A stretch of 9,258 bases of DNA from Acidobacteriota bacterium. GTDB taxonomy: Bacteria > Acidobacteriota > Polarisedimenticolia > J045. The position numbers were made by a program, and so were the translations under genes. Location of the stretch: NCBI GenBank assembly GCA_027001345.1, contig JALTMS010000688.1, positions 1-9,258 of the forward strand, given 5' to 3'. The first letter of the stretch is position 1, and every line of letters starts with the position of its first letter. Under the pieces are notes generated by a model that worked only from the letters and a program-made list of their open reading frames with translations, made no database searches and was not told the DNA's origin. This document shows positions 1 to 6,479 of the stretch, one piece after another.

Positions 1-687
1 CACCGGGGGCACCCGCTCCGGCTCGAGGGAGCCGAGCACGGCGCCGAGGGGCGAGGGCAGCGATGCCTGGTCCAGCGGGGTGCAGCAGGCCGCCAACGCC
101 GCCGGCGCCCGGGTCAACACGATCAGGTCAGCCCGGGCCAGCCCCTCGGGCGGCTCCCGCAGCCAGCCGGCCGGAAGGCCACGTCCACCACCGAGGGGGT
201 CGGCGGCGTCGAGGAGCACGATATCCATTTCCCGGGCCAGGCCTCGGTGCTGGAACCCGTCGTCGAGGATCGCGACCTCCGCTCCTTCGTTCCGGGCCAG
301 CATGCAGCCCGCGAGGCGTTGCCGGGCCACGACCACCACTGCCGCGACCCCTCGCCGGGCGATCATCATCGCCTCGTCACCGCTTTCCGTCGCGCTGGCG
401 ACGATCTCTTCGCCCCGGGCCACCAGCAGCGGATCATCTCTGCGCCGCCCACGGTAACCCCGGGAGACGACGGCGACGGCGCGTCCCTGCTCGCCGAGGC
501 GCTCTGCCAGCCAGAGGGTCATCGGAGTCTTGCCCGTGCCTCCTGCGGCCAGGTTGCCCACAGAAATCACCGGCAGCGGCGCTCGCGGCGGCCGGCGGCG
601 GTCCCAGCGCCGATGGTGCCAGCCGGCACCGGCAAGGTAGAGCCGTCCGAGGGGTGCCAGCCAGGGCCTGGGGCGCCGGGCGTTCAT
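1..687 (-). CDS. lpxK: Tetraacyldisaccharide 4'-kinase LpxK, C-terminus cut off by window start
   Basis: LpxK uses ATP to phosphorylate the 4'-position of the tetraacyldisaccharide-1-phosphate lipid A precursor at the inner membrane. Translating the minus strand from the ATG at 687 gives 229 residues before the window ends, against roughly 320-350 in the family. Visible motifs are the P-loop ISVGNLAAGGTGKTP (about residues 41-55), SRGYRG (75-80), GDE (103-105) and ILDDGFQHR (140-148). This set of motifs, in this order, is diagnostic of LpxK, and the acidic GDE and DD residues belong to the known active site. The N-terminus is Arg/Trp-rich (RRPRPWLAPLGRLYLAG) and could contact the membrane. 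The start codon overlaps the waaA stop as ATGA, and a GAGGA lies 9 nt upstream inside waaA, so the two genes are translationally coupled. The C-terminal lobe lies outside the window. Confidence 0.95.
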   Translation of the reverse strand, partial: MNARRPRPWLAPLGRLYLAGAGWHHRRWDRRRPPRAPLPVISVGNLAAGGTGKTPMTLWLAERLGEQGRAVAVVSRGYRGRRRDDPLLVARGEEIVASATESGDEAMMIARRGVAAVVVVARQRLAGCMLARNEGAEVAILDDGFQHRGLAREMDIVLLDAADPLGGGRGLPAGWLREPPEGLARADLIVLTRAPAALAACCTPLDQASLPSPLGAVLGSLEPERVPPV

Positions 688-1973
688 CGGCCGAGTTCCT
701 CGATCGCCGCCAGCACGGTGGCCGAAAAGCCGCGGTGGCTGGCCACCACCCCGAGGGCCGCCGCGGAGGCCCGGCGCCGGGCCTCCCCGTCTTCGAGCCA
801 GTGCAGCAGGGCTCTTGCCACGGCCTCGGCGTCGGGCGCGCGAACCAGTGCTCCTGCCTGCTCGAGGGGCTCGGTCAGCGGTCGCTGGTGGCCGTCGTGG
901 GGGCCCACCACCTGGGGGCAGCCGGCGGCCGCCGCCTCGAGGGGTGAGTGACCGCCGATCGGCGCCAGGGTGCCGCCGACGAAGCAGGCCCTGGCCAGGG
1001 GGTAGAGCCGGGCAAGCAGGCCGAGGCGATCGACCAGCACCCAGCGGCAGGCGGCGGGTATCGGCCCGGCGGACAGGCGATGCAGGCCGGTGGGAGGATC
1101 GAGGGACTCGATCTCCGCGGCGACGGTGTCGAAGCGCTCGGGATGACGGGGGGCGACCAGCACGCCCCAGCCGGAGGGACCGGCGCCCGAAAGGGTCAGC
1201 GAGCGGGCGAGAGCGGCTGTCTCGCCGGGGTGGACACTGCCCATCACGATCCAGGGGCGCCGGCGGTCGAGTCCCAGTTCGGCGGCCAGGGCAGCGAGTT
1301 GCTCGCCGGCCGGAGGTTCGGGGGCGGCATCCCACTTGAGCTGGCCGGTGGGGCCGAGACGATCGCGGGGCACGCCCAGCTCCAGCAGGCGATCCCGGTC
1401 CGCGGCGCCGGCGGGGAAGATCCGCTCGAAGCGGCCGAGCACGCGGCGATAGAGCCCGCGCCAGCGCCAGTACTGGCTCCACCGTTCCGGCGACAGGCGG
1501 GCGGCGACCAGCAGGGCGGGGATCGAGCGCCGAAACAGGGTCTCGAGACGCAGCGGCCAGAGTTCCGTCTCGACCACCAGGTGCAGGTGGGGGCGCGCTG
1601 CATCGAGGAAGCGGCGAAGGGGGCCGGCGGCATCCCAGGGGGCCAGGCGGGCGATGTGGCCGCCAGCTTCGGCAGCCTCCCGGCCGGTGAGGGTGGTGCT
1701 GGTCAGCAGCAGGGGACGATTCCGGGTGGCCAGTTCGGTGGTCAGGGGGCCGAGCGAGCGAATCTCGCCGACGCTGGCTCCGTGCAGCCAGAAGCACTCC
1801 GGGGGCAGGTCGTCCAGCGGCGGCAGGGCCAGGCGCTCGTGCAGCGCCCGGTGGGCAGTGGCCCGGCCTCTCAGATGCAGCCAGGGCAAACCGAGCCGCG
1901 CGCCGGCGGCCGCACCGCCGGCCAGCAGCCTCCAGGCCGCCAGTGCGGCACCCCCCGACAGGGCTTCAGGCAC
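684..1973 (-). CDS. waaA: 3-deoxy-D-manno-octulosonic acid (KDO) transferase
   Basis: WaaA (KdtA) is a membrane-associated GT-B glycosyltransferase that moves KDO from CMP-KDO onto the lipid A precursor. I chose the GTG start at 1973: GGGAG lies 7 nt upstream, and the resulting 429 aa matches the usual length of about 425. A longer frame from an ATG at 2057 adds only 28 Gly/Arg/Ala-rich residues with no family character. Motifs counted from the GTG: a hydrophobic Ala/Leu/Gly stretch near 4-33 (possible membrane anchor), WLHGASVGE (62-70, with the catalytic-base Glu70), TSTTLTGREAA, VVETELWPL, GQLKWD, a GSVHPGE variant of the usual GSTHPGE, LVAPRHPERF, FVGGTLAPIGGHSPLE and the C-terminal GP. 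It is the first gene of a waaA-lpxK pair whose LpxK substrate step comes just before KDO addition. It is transcribed away from mdh across a 155 bp gap. Confidence 0.94.
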   Translation of the reverse strand: MPEALSGGAALAAWRLLAGGAAAGARLGLPWLHLRGRATAHRALHERLALPPLDDLPPECFWLHGASVGEIRSLGPLTTELATRNRPLLLTSTTLTGREAAEAGGHIARLAPWDAAGPLRRFLDAARPHLHLVVETELWPLRLETLFRRSIPALLVAARLSPERWSQYWRWRGLYRRVLGRFERIFPAGAADRDRLLELGVPRDRLGPTGQLKWDAAPEPPAGEQLAALAAELGLDRRRPWIVMGSVHPGETAALARSLTLSGAGPSGWGVLVAPRHPERFDTVAAEIESLDPPTGLHRLSAGPIPAACRWVLVDRLGLLARLYPLARACFVGGTLAPIGGHSPLEAAAAGCPQVVGPHDGHQRPLTEPLEQAGALVRAPDAEAVARALLHWLEDGEARRRASAAALGVVASHRGFSATVLAAIEELGR

Positions 1974-2099
1974 CCGCTTTCTCCCGCCGATCCGGGCGCG
2001 GGGTCTTGCAGTTCGGCCCGCGGCCGCGCATGCTGAAGGCCCACCCACGCGGGGCACCGATTCCCAGGTCGCCCACGAACCGTGCAGACCCCCAGAAAC

Positions 2100-2123
2100 C
2101 GGCCCACTGGGGCCGCGGAGGAG
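2100..2123 (+). promoter_or_regulatory. mdh ribosome binding site with adjacent GC hairpin
   Basis: GGAGGAG at 2117-2123 sits 5 nt before the mdh ATG at 2129 and decides the start. One base upstream is a perfect 6 bp inverted repeat, CGGCCC-ACTG-GGGCCG (2100-2115). In the mRNA this would form a tetraloop hairpin flush against the Shine-Dalgarno sequence. It could hold the site open or slow ribosome loading. In such GC-rich DNA, short stems also arise by chance. No convincing -35/-10 pair was found in the 1974-2128 gap on either strand. Confidence 0.5.
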
Positions 2124-2128
2124 TTCCG

Positions 2129-3085
2129 ATGCTGGACAAGATTGGTGTCATCGGTGGAGGCATGATTGGTGGTGTTCTCTGCCAGGAGATTCCCAGGCGG
2201 CGCCTGGCCCGTACCCTCGCGTTGGTGGACATCATGCCCCCCGACCTGGCGAAGGGAAAGTGCCTCGATATCGCCGAGGGCAGCCCGGTGATGGGTTTCG
2301 ACGTCAACTTCGATGCGGGCAAGGGCTACGAGGTGCTCGCAGGCGCCCAGCTCGTGATCAACACTGCCGGCGTACCCCGCAAGCCCAAGCCCGACGGCAC
2401 CCTGCCGACCCGGGAAGAGCTGTTGCAGACCAACCTGAAGATCACCGATGCGGTGGCCCAGGGGATTGCCGACAACTGCCCCGATGCGATCGTGATCTCC
2501 ATCGCCAATCCCCTCGATGCCATCGTCTACCGTCTCTCACGGCAGCTCGGCCGCGATCGCGCCACGCTCTTCGGCATGGCCGGCGTGCTCGATTCCGCCC
2601 GCTACCGCTACTTCGTCGCCGAGGCCGCGGGCGTTTCGGTGGAGAACGTCGAGGCGCTGGTCCTCGGCGGCCACGGCGACACCATGGTGCCGATTCGCTC
2701 CGCTTGCCGGATCGCCGGGCTGAGCGTGGAGCTTTTCCTCGACGACGACGTGCTCGCGGGCATCGAGGCCCGCACCCGCAAGGCGGGAGGTGAGGTGGTC
2801 AAGCTGATCGGTACCGGCTCGGCCTTCGTCTCTCCGGCCTGGTCGGCCCTCGAGATGGCCGAGGCGATCATCTTCGACAAGAAGAAGGTGATGGCGGTTT
2901 CCGCGCGTCTCGAAGGCGAGTACGGCGTGGAGGGGCTCTACGTGGGCGTGCCCGCGATCCTCGGCCGCAGCGGTGTCGAGAAGGTGCTCGAGGTGCCGCT
3001 GACCGATGGCGAGCGGGCGCTGTTCGACAGGTCCGTCGAGGCCGTGCGCTCCACCGCGGCGGAGGTCGACCGCCTGACGAGTTGA
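2129..3085 (+). CDS. mdh: Malate dehydrogenase, LDH-like type, NAD-dependent
   Basis: This enzyme interconverts malate and oxaloacetate in the cytoplasm as part of the TCA cycle. The protein is 318 aa, within the 305-325 of LDH-like malate dehydrogenases. The start is the ATG at 2129, preceded by GGAGGAG; an in-frame extension upstream is low-complexity and unlike the family. Visible features are the Rossmann motif GGGMIG (9-14), Asp34 ending strand 2 (NAD preference), TAGVPRKP (79-86), Arg95, the NPLD segment (127-130), the catalytic pair Asp155/Arg158 in GVLDSAR, and the catalytic His182 in GGHGDTMVP. Arg84 at the position that separates malate (Arg) from lactate (Gln) dehydrogenases supports malate as substrate. 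The substrate loop between Arg84 and Arg95 is about five residues longer than the usual RKPGMSR arrangement. The gene stands alone, divergent from waaA, and ends before a strong hairpin. Confidence 0.92.
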   Translation: MLDKIGVIGGGMIGGVLCQEIPRRRLARTLALVDIMPPDLAKGKCLDIAEGSPVMGFDVNFDAGKGYEVLAGAQLVINTAGVPRKPKPDGTLPTREELLQTNLKITDAVAQGIADNCPDAIVISIANPLDAIVYRLSRQLGRDRATLFGMAGVLDSARYRYFVAEAAGVSVENVEALVLGGHGDTMVPIRSACRIAGLSVELFLDDDVLAGIEARTRKAGGEVVKLIGTGSAFVSPAWSALEMAEAIIFDKKKVMAVSARLEGEYGVEGLYVGVPAILGRSGVEKVLEVPLTDGERALFDRSVEAVRSTAAEVDRLTS

Positions 3086-3094
3086 AGCCGGGAG

Positions 3095-3125
3095 CCGGCG
3101 GCAGCGGAGGGTTCTCTGCCGCCGG
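3095..3125 (+). terminator. Candidate terminator hairpin after mdh
   Basis: A perfect 10 bp stem, CCGGCGGCAG (3095-3104) pairing with CTGCCGCCGG (3116-3125), encloses an 11 nt loop and begins 9 nt after the mdh stop codon. The stem is very stable and well placed for 3'-end formation. No T-run follows it, so it may act as a U-less terminator or as a 3'-end protecting structure. The position supports mdh being monocistronic. Confidence 0.5.
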
Positions 3126-3133
3126 GCGCTCGA

Positions 3134-3163
3134 TTCGGCGCGGAGGCGAGAATTCGGGATAAT
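3134..3163 (+). promoter_or_regulatory. Possible sigma70-type promoter for the TPR gene
   Basis: GATAAT at 3158-3163 is a 5/6 match to the -10 consensus and stands out in very GC-rich surroundings. Eighteen bases upstream is a weak -35 candidate, TTCGGC (3134-3139). Transcription would begin near 3170, giving a leader of about 60 nt before the ATG at 3230. The -10 is good but the -35 is poor, so this is tentative. Confidence 0.4.
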
Positions 3164-3177
3164 GGTCCCGCGGCTCG

Positions 3178-3201
3178 CGAGGTGGAAGGGGGCCCACCTC
3201 G
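3178..3201 (+). promoter_or_regulatory. Leader stem-loop upstream of the TPR gene
   Basis: A perfect 8 bp inverted repeat, CGAGGTGG (3178-3185) and CCACCTCG (3194-3201), has an 8 nt loop AAGGGGGC. It lies between the predicted transcription start and the AGAGGAG ribosome site at 3216-3222. It could be an mRNA-stabilising 5' hairpin or an operator. No protein or RNA family is recognised. Confidence 0.4.
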
Positions 3202-3229
3202 ACGGGGACGCTCTCAGAGGAGCGCAGAG

Positions 3230-4552
3230 ATGAGGCCGATGAGCGACATGGGGAAGAGGATCTGGGTGGCTGCCCTGGCTGTGCTGCTGCTCGCGGCGGG
3301 GCTGCCGGCCCTGGGGCTGGGTCTCAACGAGTCGAAACCCGGCATCTGGGGCACGGTGACCGACACCGACGGCAAGCCCCTGCGGGGCATCGTCATCACC
3401 CTCGCGGCATCCACCGCCGCCGACGATCCGATGCGGATGAAGACCAGCAAGAAGGGCAAGTTCGCTGTTCCGCGGGTCGAATTCCTCAAGGACGGCTACA
3501 TCATCGGTATCGACTCCGACGAGTACTTCATCCGGCACTTCCGCTTCAAGGTCCGGCGGGCCAACGGCGCCATCTGGCAGGATCTCAACTCCGACCTCTA
3601 CCCCCAGAACCAGGACAAGTTGCCCATCCTCGAATACCGTGGCGGTAACGCCCAGATCGAATTCGTGCTCCAGAAGTACGAGGACTTCAAGGCCGAAGAG
3701 GCACGGGATGCGGCCAGACAGGCGGCGGAGGCCGCCAAGGCCGCGGAACTGGCCAAGAAGCGGGAGCGGGGCCGGATGACGCCCCTCGACCTGGCCGAGG
3801 AGGCTCTGGGCCTCGGCGACTACGCCACGGCGGCCAAGAAGTTCGAGCTGGCCCTCGAGGCCGATCCGGACCACGCCGAGCTGCGCTTTCGGCTGGCGCG
3901 CACCCTGGCCCGCGGCGGCGATACCGCCGGTGCGCTGCGTGCCGCCAACAAGGCGCTGGCGATCGATCCCCAGCTTGCCGGCGCCCGACTGAGCATGGCG
4001 CGCTGGATGGACGAAATGGGCCAGCTCGGCTCGGCCACCGGTCTGCTGGAAAAGGAACTCGAACTCGATCCGGGCAATCCCGACGTGCTCTCCACCCTGG
4101 TCTCGGCCTACGAAGCGGCGGGTGACAAGGAGAAGGCGGATCAGACCCTCGAGCGCTGGGTCTCCTCGGCACCCGAAGATCCCCGGGCCCTGATGGCTCT
4201 CGCTGCTGCCAAGGTGCGCAACAACGACTTCGACGCGGCTTCGGAACTCTACGAGCGGGTGGCCGCCCTCGATCCGGAAAACGCCCACAAGATGTTCTAC
4301 AACGCCGGCGTTTCGGCGGTGCGCAAGCAGGGGGCGATTACCAAGGAGGATCGCGAGCGGGCGGTCGCTGCCTTCACCAAGGCGATCGAAGTCAAGCCCG
4401 ACTACGCCAAGGCCCACCTGATGCTGGGAGACGCCCTGGTCGGCCTGGGCAAGCTGGCCGAGGCCAAGAAGCACTACCAGAAGTTCCTCGAACTGGCCCC
4501 TGACGATCCTCAGGCGGCGAAGGTCCAGGCGATCCTCTCGGCCTTCCCCTGA
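3230..4552 (+). CDS. Exported protein with carboxypeptidase-regulatory-like N-domain and seven TPRs
   Basis: The protein is 440 aa. The ATG at 3230 has AGAGGAG 7 nt upstream; an earlier in-frame ATG adds only 16 Arg/Gly-rich residues. Residues 8-31 (GKRIW, then an Ala/Leu-rich core) form a Sec-type signal peptide or N-terminal anchor, and no lipobox cysteine is present, so it is probably periplasmic. Residues about 36-60 (KPGIWGTVTDTDGKPLRGI) look like the start of a carboxypeptidase regulatory-like beta-sandwich, extending to about 150. An Ala/Glu/Lys-rich, probably helical linker (about 154-180) leads to seven TPR units from residue 183 to near 428, several with the typical ALxxDPxxxx turn. 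The sixth has an insertion of about seven residues. TPRs bind partner proteins, but no partner is evident from the neighbours. The architecture resembles Acidobacteriota cell-envelope TPR proteins; the exact role is unknown. Confidence 0.85.
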   Translation: MRPMSDMGKRIWVAALAVLLLAAGLPALGLGLNESKPGIWGTVTDTDGKPLRGIVITLAASTAADDPMRMKTSKKGKFAVPRVEFLKDGYIIGIDSDEYFIRHFRFKVRRANGAIWQDLNSDLYPQNQDKLPILEYRGGNAQIEFVLQKYEDFKAEEARDAARQAAEAAKAAELAKKRERGRMTPLDLAEEALGLGDYATAAKKFELALEADPDHAELRFRLARTLARGGDTAGALRAANKALAIDPQLAGARLSMARWMDEMGQLGSATGLLEKELELDPGNPDVLSTLVSAYEAAGDKEKADQTLERWVSSAPEDPRALMALAAAKVRNNDFDAASELYERVAALDPENAHKMFYNAGVSAVRKQGAITKEDRERAVAAFTKAIEVKPDYAKAHLMLGDALVGLGKLAEAKKHYQKFLELAPDDPQAAKVQAILSAFP

Positions 4553-4565
4553 GCCGGCGCTCCGC

Positions 4566-5081
4566 TCAGGAGTTGCCGGACTCCGGCCGGGCCCCTTCAA
4601 AAAAGCGGACCCAGGTCGGGTCGATCTCGCGCACCTTCTCCGCGATGCGGGCGGGCACGAGGCGAAAGACCTCGGGCTCGGTGCCCGGGATCTCGCAGAT
4701 CGCGGCGCGCCCGTCCTCGAGCTGCCCCGCGGCCGCATCGTTGAGGTCGAGGTAGAGGATCGTCTTGTTCCGGGTGACGAAGTGGAATTTCCGCGGTCCG
4801 CGGATGCCTTCGCAGATCGCGTGATCTCCGACCAGTTGCGCGACGCGGGCACGCACTTCGGCATACGCCTGCTGGTCGAGACGTTCGAGTTCTCGCCGGC
4901 GGTCCGCCTCCCGCCGGGCTTGCTCTTGCCGGGCTCGGGCTTGCTCGAGGGTGGCCTTCTCATCGGCCGCGGCGCGCTTGCCGAGCTTCTTCTTCCGCGC
5001 CCGCTCCCGGTTGGCCAGCTCCCGGGCCCGCCCTTCGGAAACCAGGCCCTTTTTCAGCAATTCATCACGCAGGTTGCCCAC
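4566..5081 (-). CDS. DUF2058-like (YaiL-type) nucleoid/polynucleotide-associated protein
   Basis: The protein is 171 aa. The GTG at 5081 is preferred as start because GAGGA sits 7 nt upstream. The N-terminus GNLRDELLKKGLVSEGRA matches the short helical opening of DUF2058 proteins. A long, highly charged, coiled-coil-like helix follows (about residues 15-75, rich in Arg/Glu/Lys/Gln). The C-terminal half holds a small mixed alpha/beta part with FHFV-x4-TILYLDL and RAAICEI-x-G, consistent with the family's conserved end. E. coli YaiL is annotated as nucleoprotein/polynucleotide-associated, but its biochemical role is not established. The gene is convergent with the TPR gene, only 13 bp from its stop, and divergent from the YbjN-like gene. 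The family call rests on layout and motif resemblance only. Confidence 0.75.
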   Translation of the reverse strand: MGNLRDELLKKGLVSEGRARELANRERARKKKLGKRAAADEKATLEQARARQEQARREADRRRELERLDQQAYAEVRARVAQLVGDHAICEGIRGPRKFHFVTRNKTILYLDLNDAAAGQLEDGRAAICEIPGTEPEVFRLVPARIAEKVREIDPTWVRFFEGARPESGNS

Positions 5082-5125
5082 GGCTGTATCCTCACCCCCG
5101 GCTCGCGCGGGGAGTCATCCGCACT

Positions 5126-5151
5126 CGAAAGCCATTCGGCGGTGGCTTTCG
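5126..5151. promoter_or_regulatory. Perfect 9 bp dyad in the divergent gap
   Basis: CGAAAGCCA (5126-5134) and TGGCTTTCG (5143-5151) form a perfect inverted repeat around TTCGGCGG. It lies in the 148 bp between the GTG starts of the DUF2058 gene (5081, minus) and the YbjN-like gene (5230, plus). No T-run follows on either side, so a terminator is unlikely. A shared operator or a leader hairpin fits the location better. No clear -10/-35 pair was seen next to it. Confidence 0.45.
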
Positions 5152-5229
5152 GCCTGCGATCAGCGTACATCAAAAGCAGCAGATGGGCCGGAGAGGAGGG
5201 GCCTTCCGGTCTGCCAGGAGGATCACCGC

Positions 5230-5718
5230 GTGGCCTGTCACGCCAACAGGAAGGTGCTCGAAGGAAGAGAAGATTCTCTGCGCGCCGCTGCTCTGCGGGT
5301 AGCTGGAGAGGCGCCGTGCGAGCTGCCCTGGGATCGCCACACCTTACTCTGGTTGCACGGCAGTACGATGATCGAGGCACGCTGCACGGCGGCGGGTGAG
5401 ATCGCGTTGCGGGCCTTCCTCGTCATCGGGCCGGTCTTACAGCGAGGTCTCGAGGCGGAACTCGCGCTGCTGTCGCGGGGTCTCGATGTCGGCCGCCTCG
5501 AGCGGGACGAGGACGGAGACGTGGCGCTGACGCACACTCTCGGCCTGGCCCTCGACGACAGCCGGTTGCACGACGAGCTGCAGGCATTCTGCTGCGTGGC
5601 CGACGGGCTGGACGACCTTCTCTGCCGTCGCTTCGGCGGTTATCGCAGCGTTGATCACTTCGAGCGGACGGTCGCCTCGATGCTCGGAGAGGCCCGGACC
5701 GACGAGCCGCTGAACTAG
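5230..5718 (+). CDS. Small cysteine-rich protein, probable YbjN / type III chaperone-like fold
   Basis: The protein is 162 aa. The GTG at 5230 has a perfect AGGAGG 8 nt upstream (5216-5221); longer in-frame readings run into the DUF2058 gene on the other strand. There is no signal peptide or membrane segment. The order is: an N-terminal part to about 35, a strand pair (TLLWLHGSTMIEARCTA), a helical stretch (about 70-84), then RLERDEDGDVALTHTL (89-104), and an acidic amphipathic helix ending DDLLCRRFGG (128-137). The core 'G-R-L-x-x-D-E-D-G-D-V-x-L', followed by a helix closing with a short FGG, resembles YbjN-like proteins, which share the type III secretion chaperone fold. Their role is unclear, with sensory or chaperone-like functions proposed. 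Six cysteines (3, 30, 52, 121, 122, 132) are unusual. Codon use is less GC3-biased early in the gene (gta, tta, tct, gct). Gene existence is well supported; the family is moderately so. Confidence 0.68.
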   Translation: MACHANRKVLEGREDSLRAAALRVAGEAPCELPWDRHTLLWLHGSTMIEARCTAAGEIALRAFLVIGPVLQRGLEAELALLSRGLDVGRLERDEDGDVALTHTLGLALDDSRLHDELQAFCCVADGLDDLLCRRFGGYRSVDHFERTVASMLGEARTDEPLN

Positions 5719-5737
5719 CCGGCGGAAACAGGCCGGC
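5718..5737. terminator. Possible bidirectional terminator hairpin between convergent genes
   Basis: GCCGGC (5718-5723) and GCCGGC (5732-5737) pair as a 6 bp all-GC stem around an 8 nt loop. They fill most of the 35 bp gap between the YbjN-like stop and the stop of the convergent ATPase gene. A short ATTTC follows on the plus side. The position fits a shared terminator, but the T-tract is minimal. Confidence 0.35.
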
Positions 5738-5753
5738 CCGGATTTCGGTGATC

Positions 5754-6479
5754 TCAGTTCCGCGGAGCGAAGCCGGTCATCAGCAGCAGGGTGGAGGTGT
5801 CGAGCACCACGTTGAGATTCTGGTCGAGCATCCTTTGATCGTCCTTCAACACCCTCAGCCGGACCTTGGCATCGTGGGGGTCGAGACTGAAGGCCAGGTC
5901 TACCAGGTTCTCGAAGCCGTCGGCGGGAGCCGGCAGGTGCCCGGGACGGGGCTCAGGCCCATCGCGGTGGGTGCGGCAAGCCATCCACAACTCGGCCTGA
6001 CCCGCTTCGGCGGCGGCCCGCAGGGCGGCCACGTCCGTCGGCTCCACCGAGGCGAGGTCCATCCGATCGACGATGATCACGTCGGGGCGGAATTCCATCG
6101 TCTCGCCGAGTAGCTCGACGGTCTGGCGGACCTTCTCGGGAGTGAAACTGGCGCCCATGAAGGTCTGGATGTGACGATGGCGCTCCATGCGAAGCTGGAT
6201 CGCCGCCCAGTGCTCGAGCTTCTTCTCCTGGCGCAGCATCTCCATCAGCATGTCGTCGTACCAGCCCCGCACCTTCTCCACGGTCCGGTCGAGACTGACA
6301 TGCAGCACCTTCTGCCCGGAGAGCAGGGCATCGACACCGATGCCCACCAGGAAGGCGGTCTTGCCCACCCCCGCGCGAGCCATCACCAGGGCCAGCCGGC
6401 CGGCGCCGGGGCCGGGGTGGCCGTCGCGCTCGAGCAGGGTGCGCGGAGAACGGCGCAGGCGGAACATCAGCTCGGTCAT
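5754..6479 (-). CDS. DnaB/KaiC-like RecA-fold ATPase coupled to fusA
   Basis: The protein is 241 aa. The ATG at 6479 overlaps the fusA stop as ATGA, with GGAGG 7 nt upstream (6491-6487). A single RecA-type domain fills the chain: Walker A ARAGVGKT (34-41), a HVSLD strand like the SLE/D motif of DnaB and KaiC proteins (60-64), Walker B PDVIIVD (132-138), and LWMACRTHR (164-172) at the place of the Q/H sensor motif. A charged helical insert (about 70-105, with KVRGWYDDML and RMERHRHIQ) is distinctive. No helicase N-domain, zinc site or second ATPase domain is present, so it is not a replicative DnaB. A nucleotide-driven role linked to translation is possible from the coupling, but the function is not recognised. 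It must share the fusA transcript, since the 3' end of fusA carries no separate promoter that I can see. Confidence 0.82.
   Translation of the reverse strand: MTELMFRLRRSPRTLLERDGHPGPGAGRLALVMARAGVGKTAFLVGIGVDALLSGQKVLHVSLDRTVEKVRGWYDDMLMEMLRQEKKLEHWAAIQLRMERHRHIQTFMGASFTPEKVRQTVELLGETMEFRPDVIIVDRMDLASVEPTDVAALRAAAEAGQAELWMACRTHRDGPEPRPGHLPAPADGFENLVDLAFSLDPHDAKVRLRVLKDDQRMLDQNLNVVLDTSTLLLMTGFAPRN

Noticed and set aside
2005..2034. TTGCAG-N17-CATGCT as an mdh promoter
   Set aside because: Only about half of the bases match consensus in each box, which is not above chance for this sequence.
948..2036. A 362-codon plus-strand frame opposite waaA
   Set aside because: Gly/Gln/Ala-rich antisense reading of a conserved glycosyltransferase, with no recognisable domain.
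2537..4963. An 808-codon open frame on the minus strand opposite mdh, the TPR gene and part of the DUF2058 gene
   Set aside because: It runs antisense through clearly real genes on the plus strand, has low-complexity Gly/Arg/Leu composition and matches no family. It is a high-GC antisense shadow.
5096..5112. CCCCG/CGGGG stem just upstream of the DUF2058 ribosome site
   Set aside because: A 5 bp all-GC stem is expected often by chance at this base composition.
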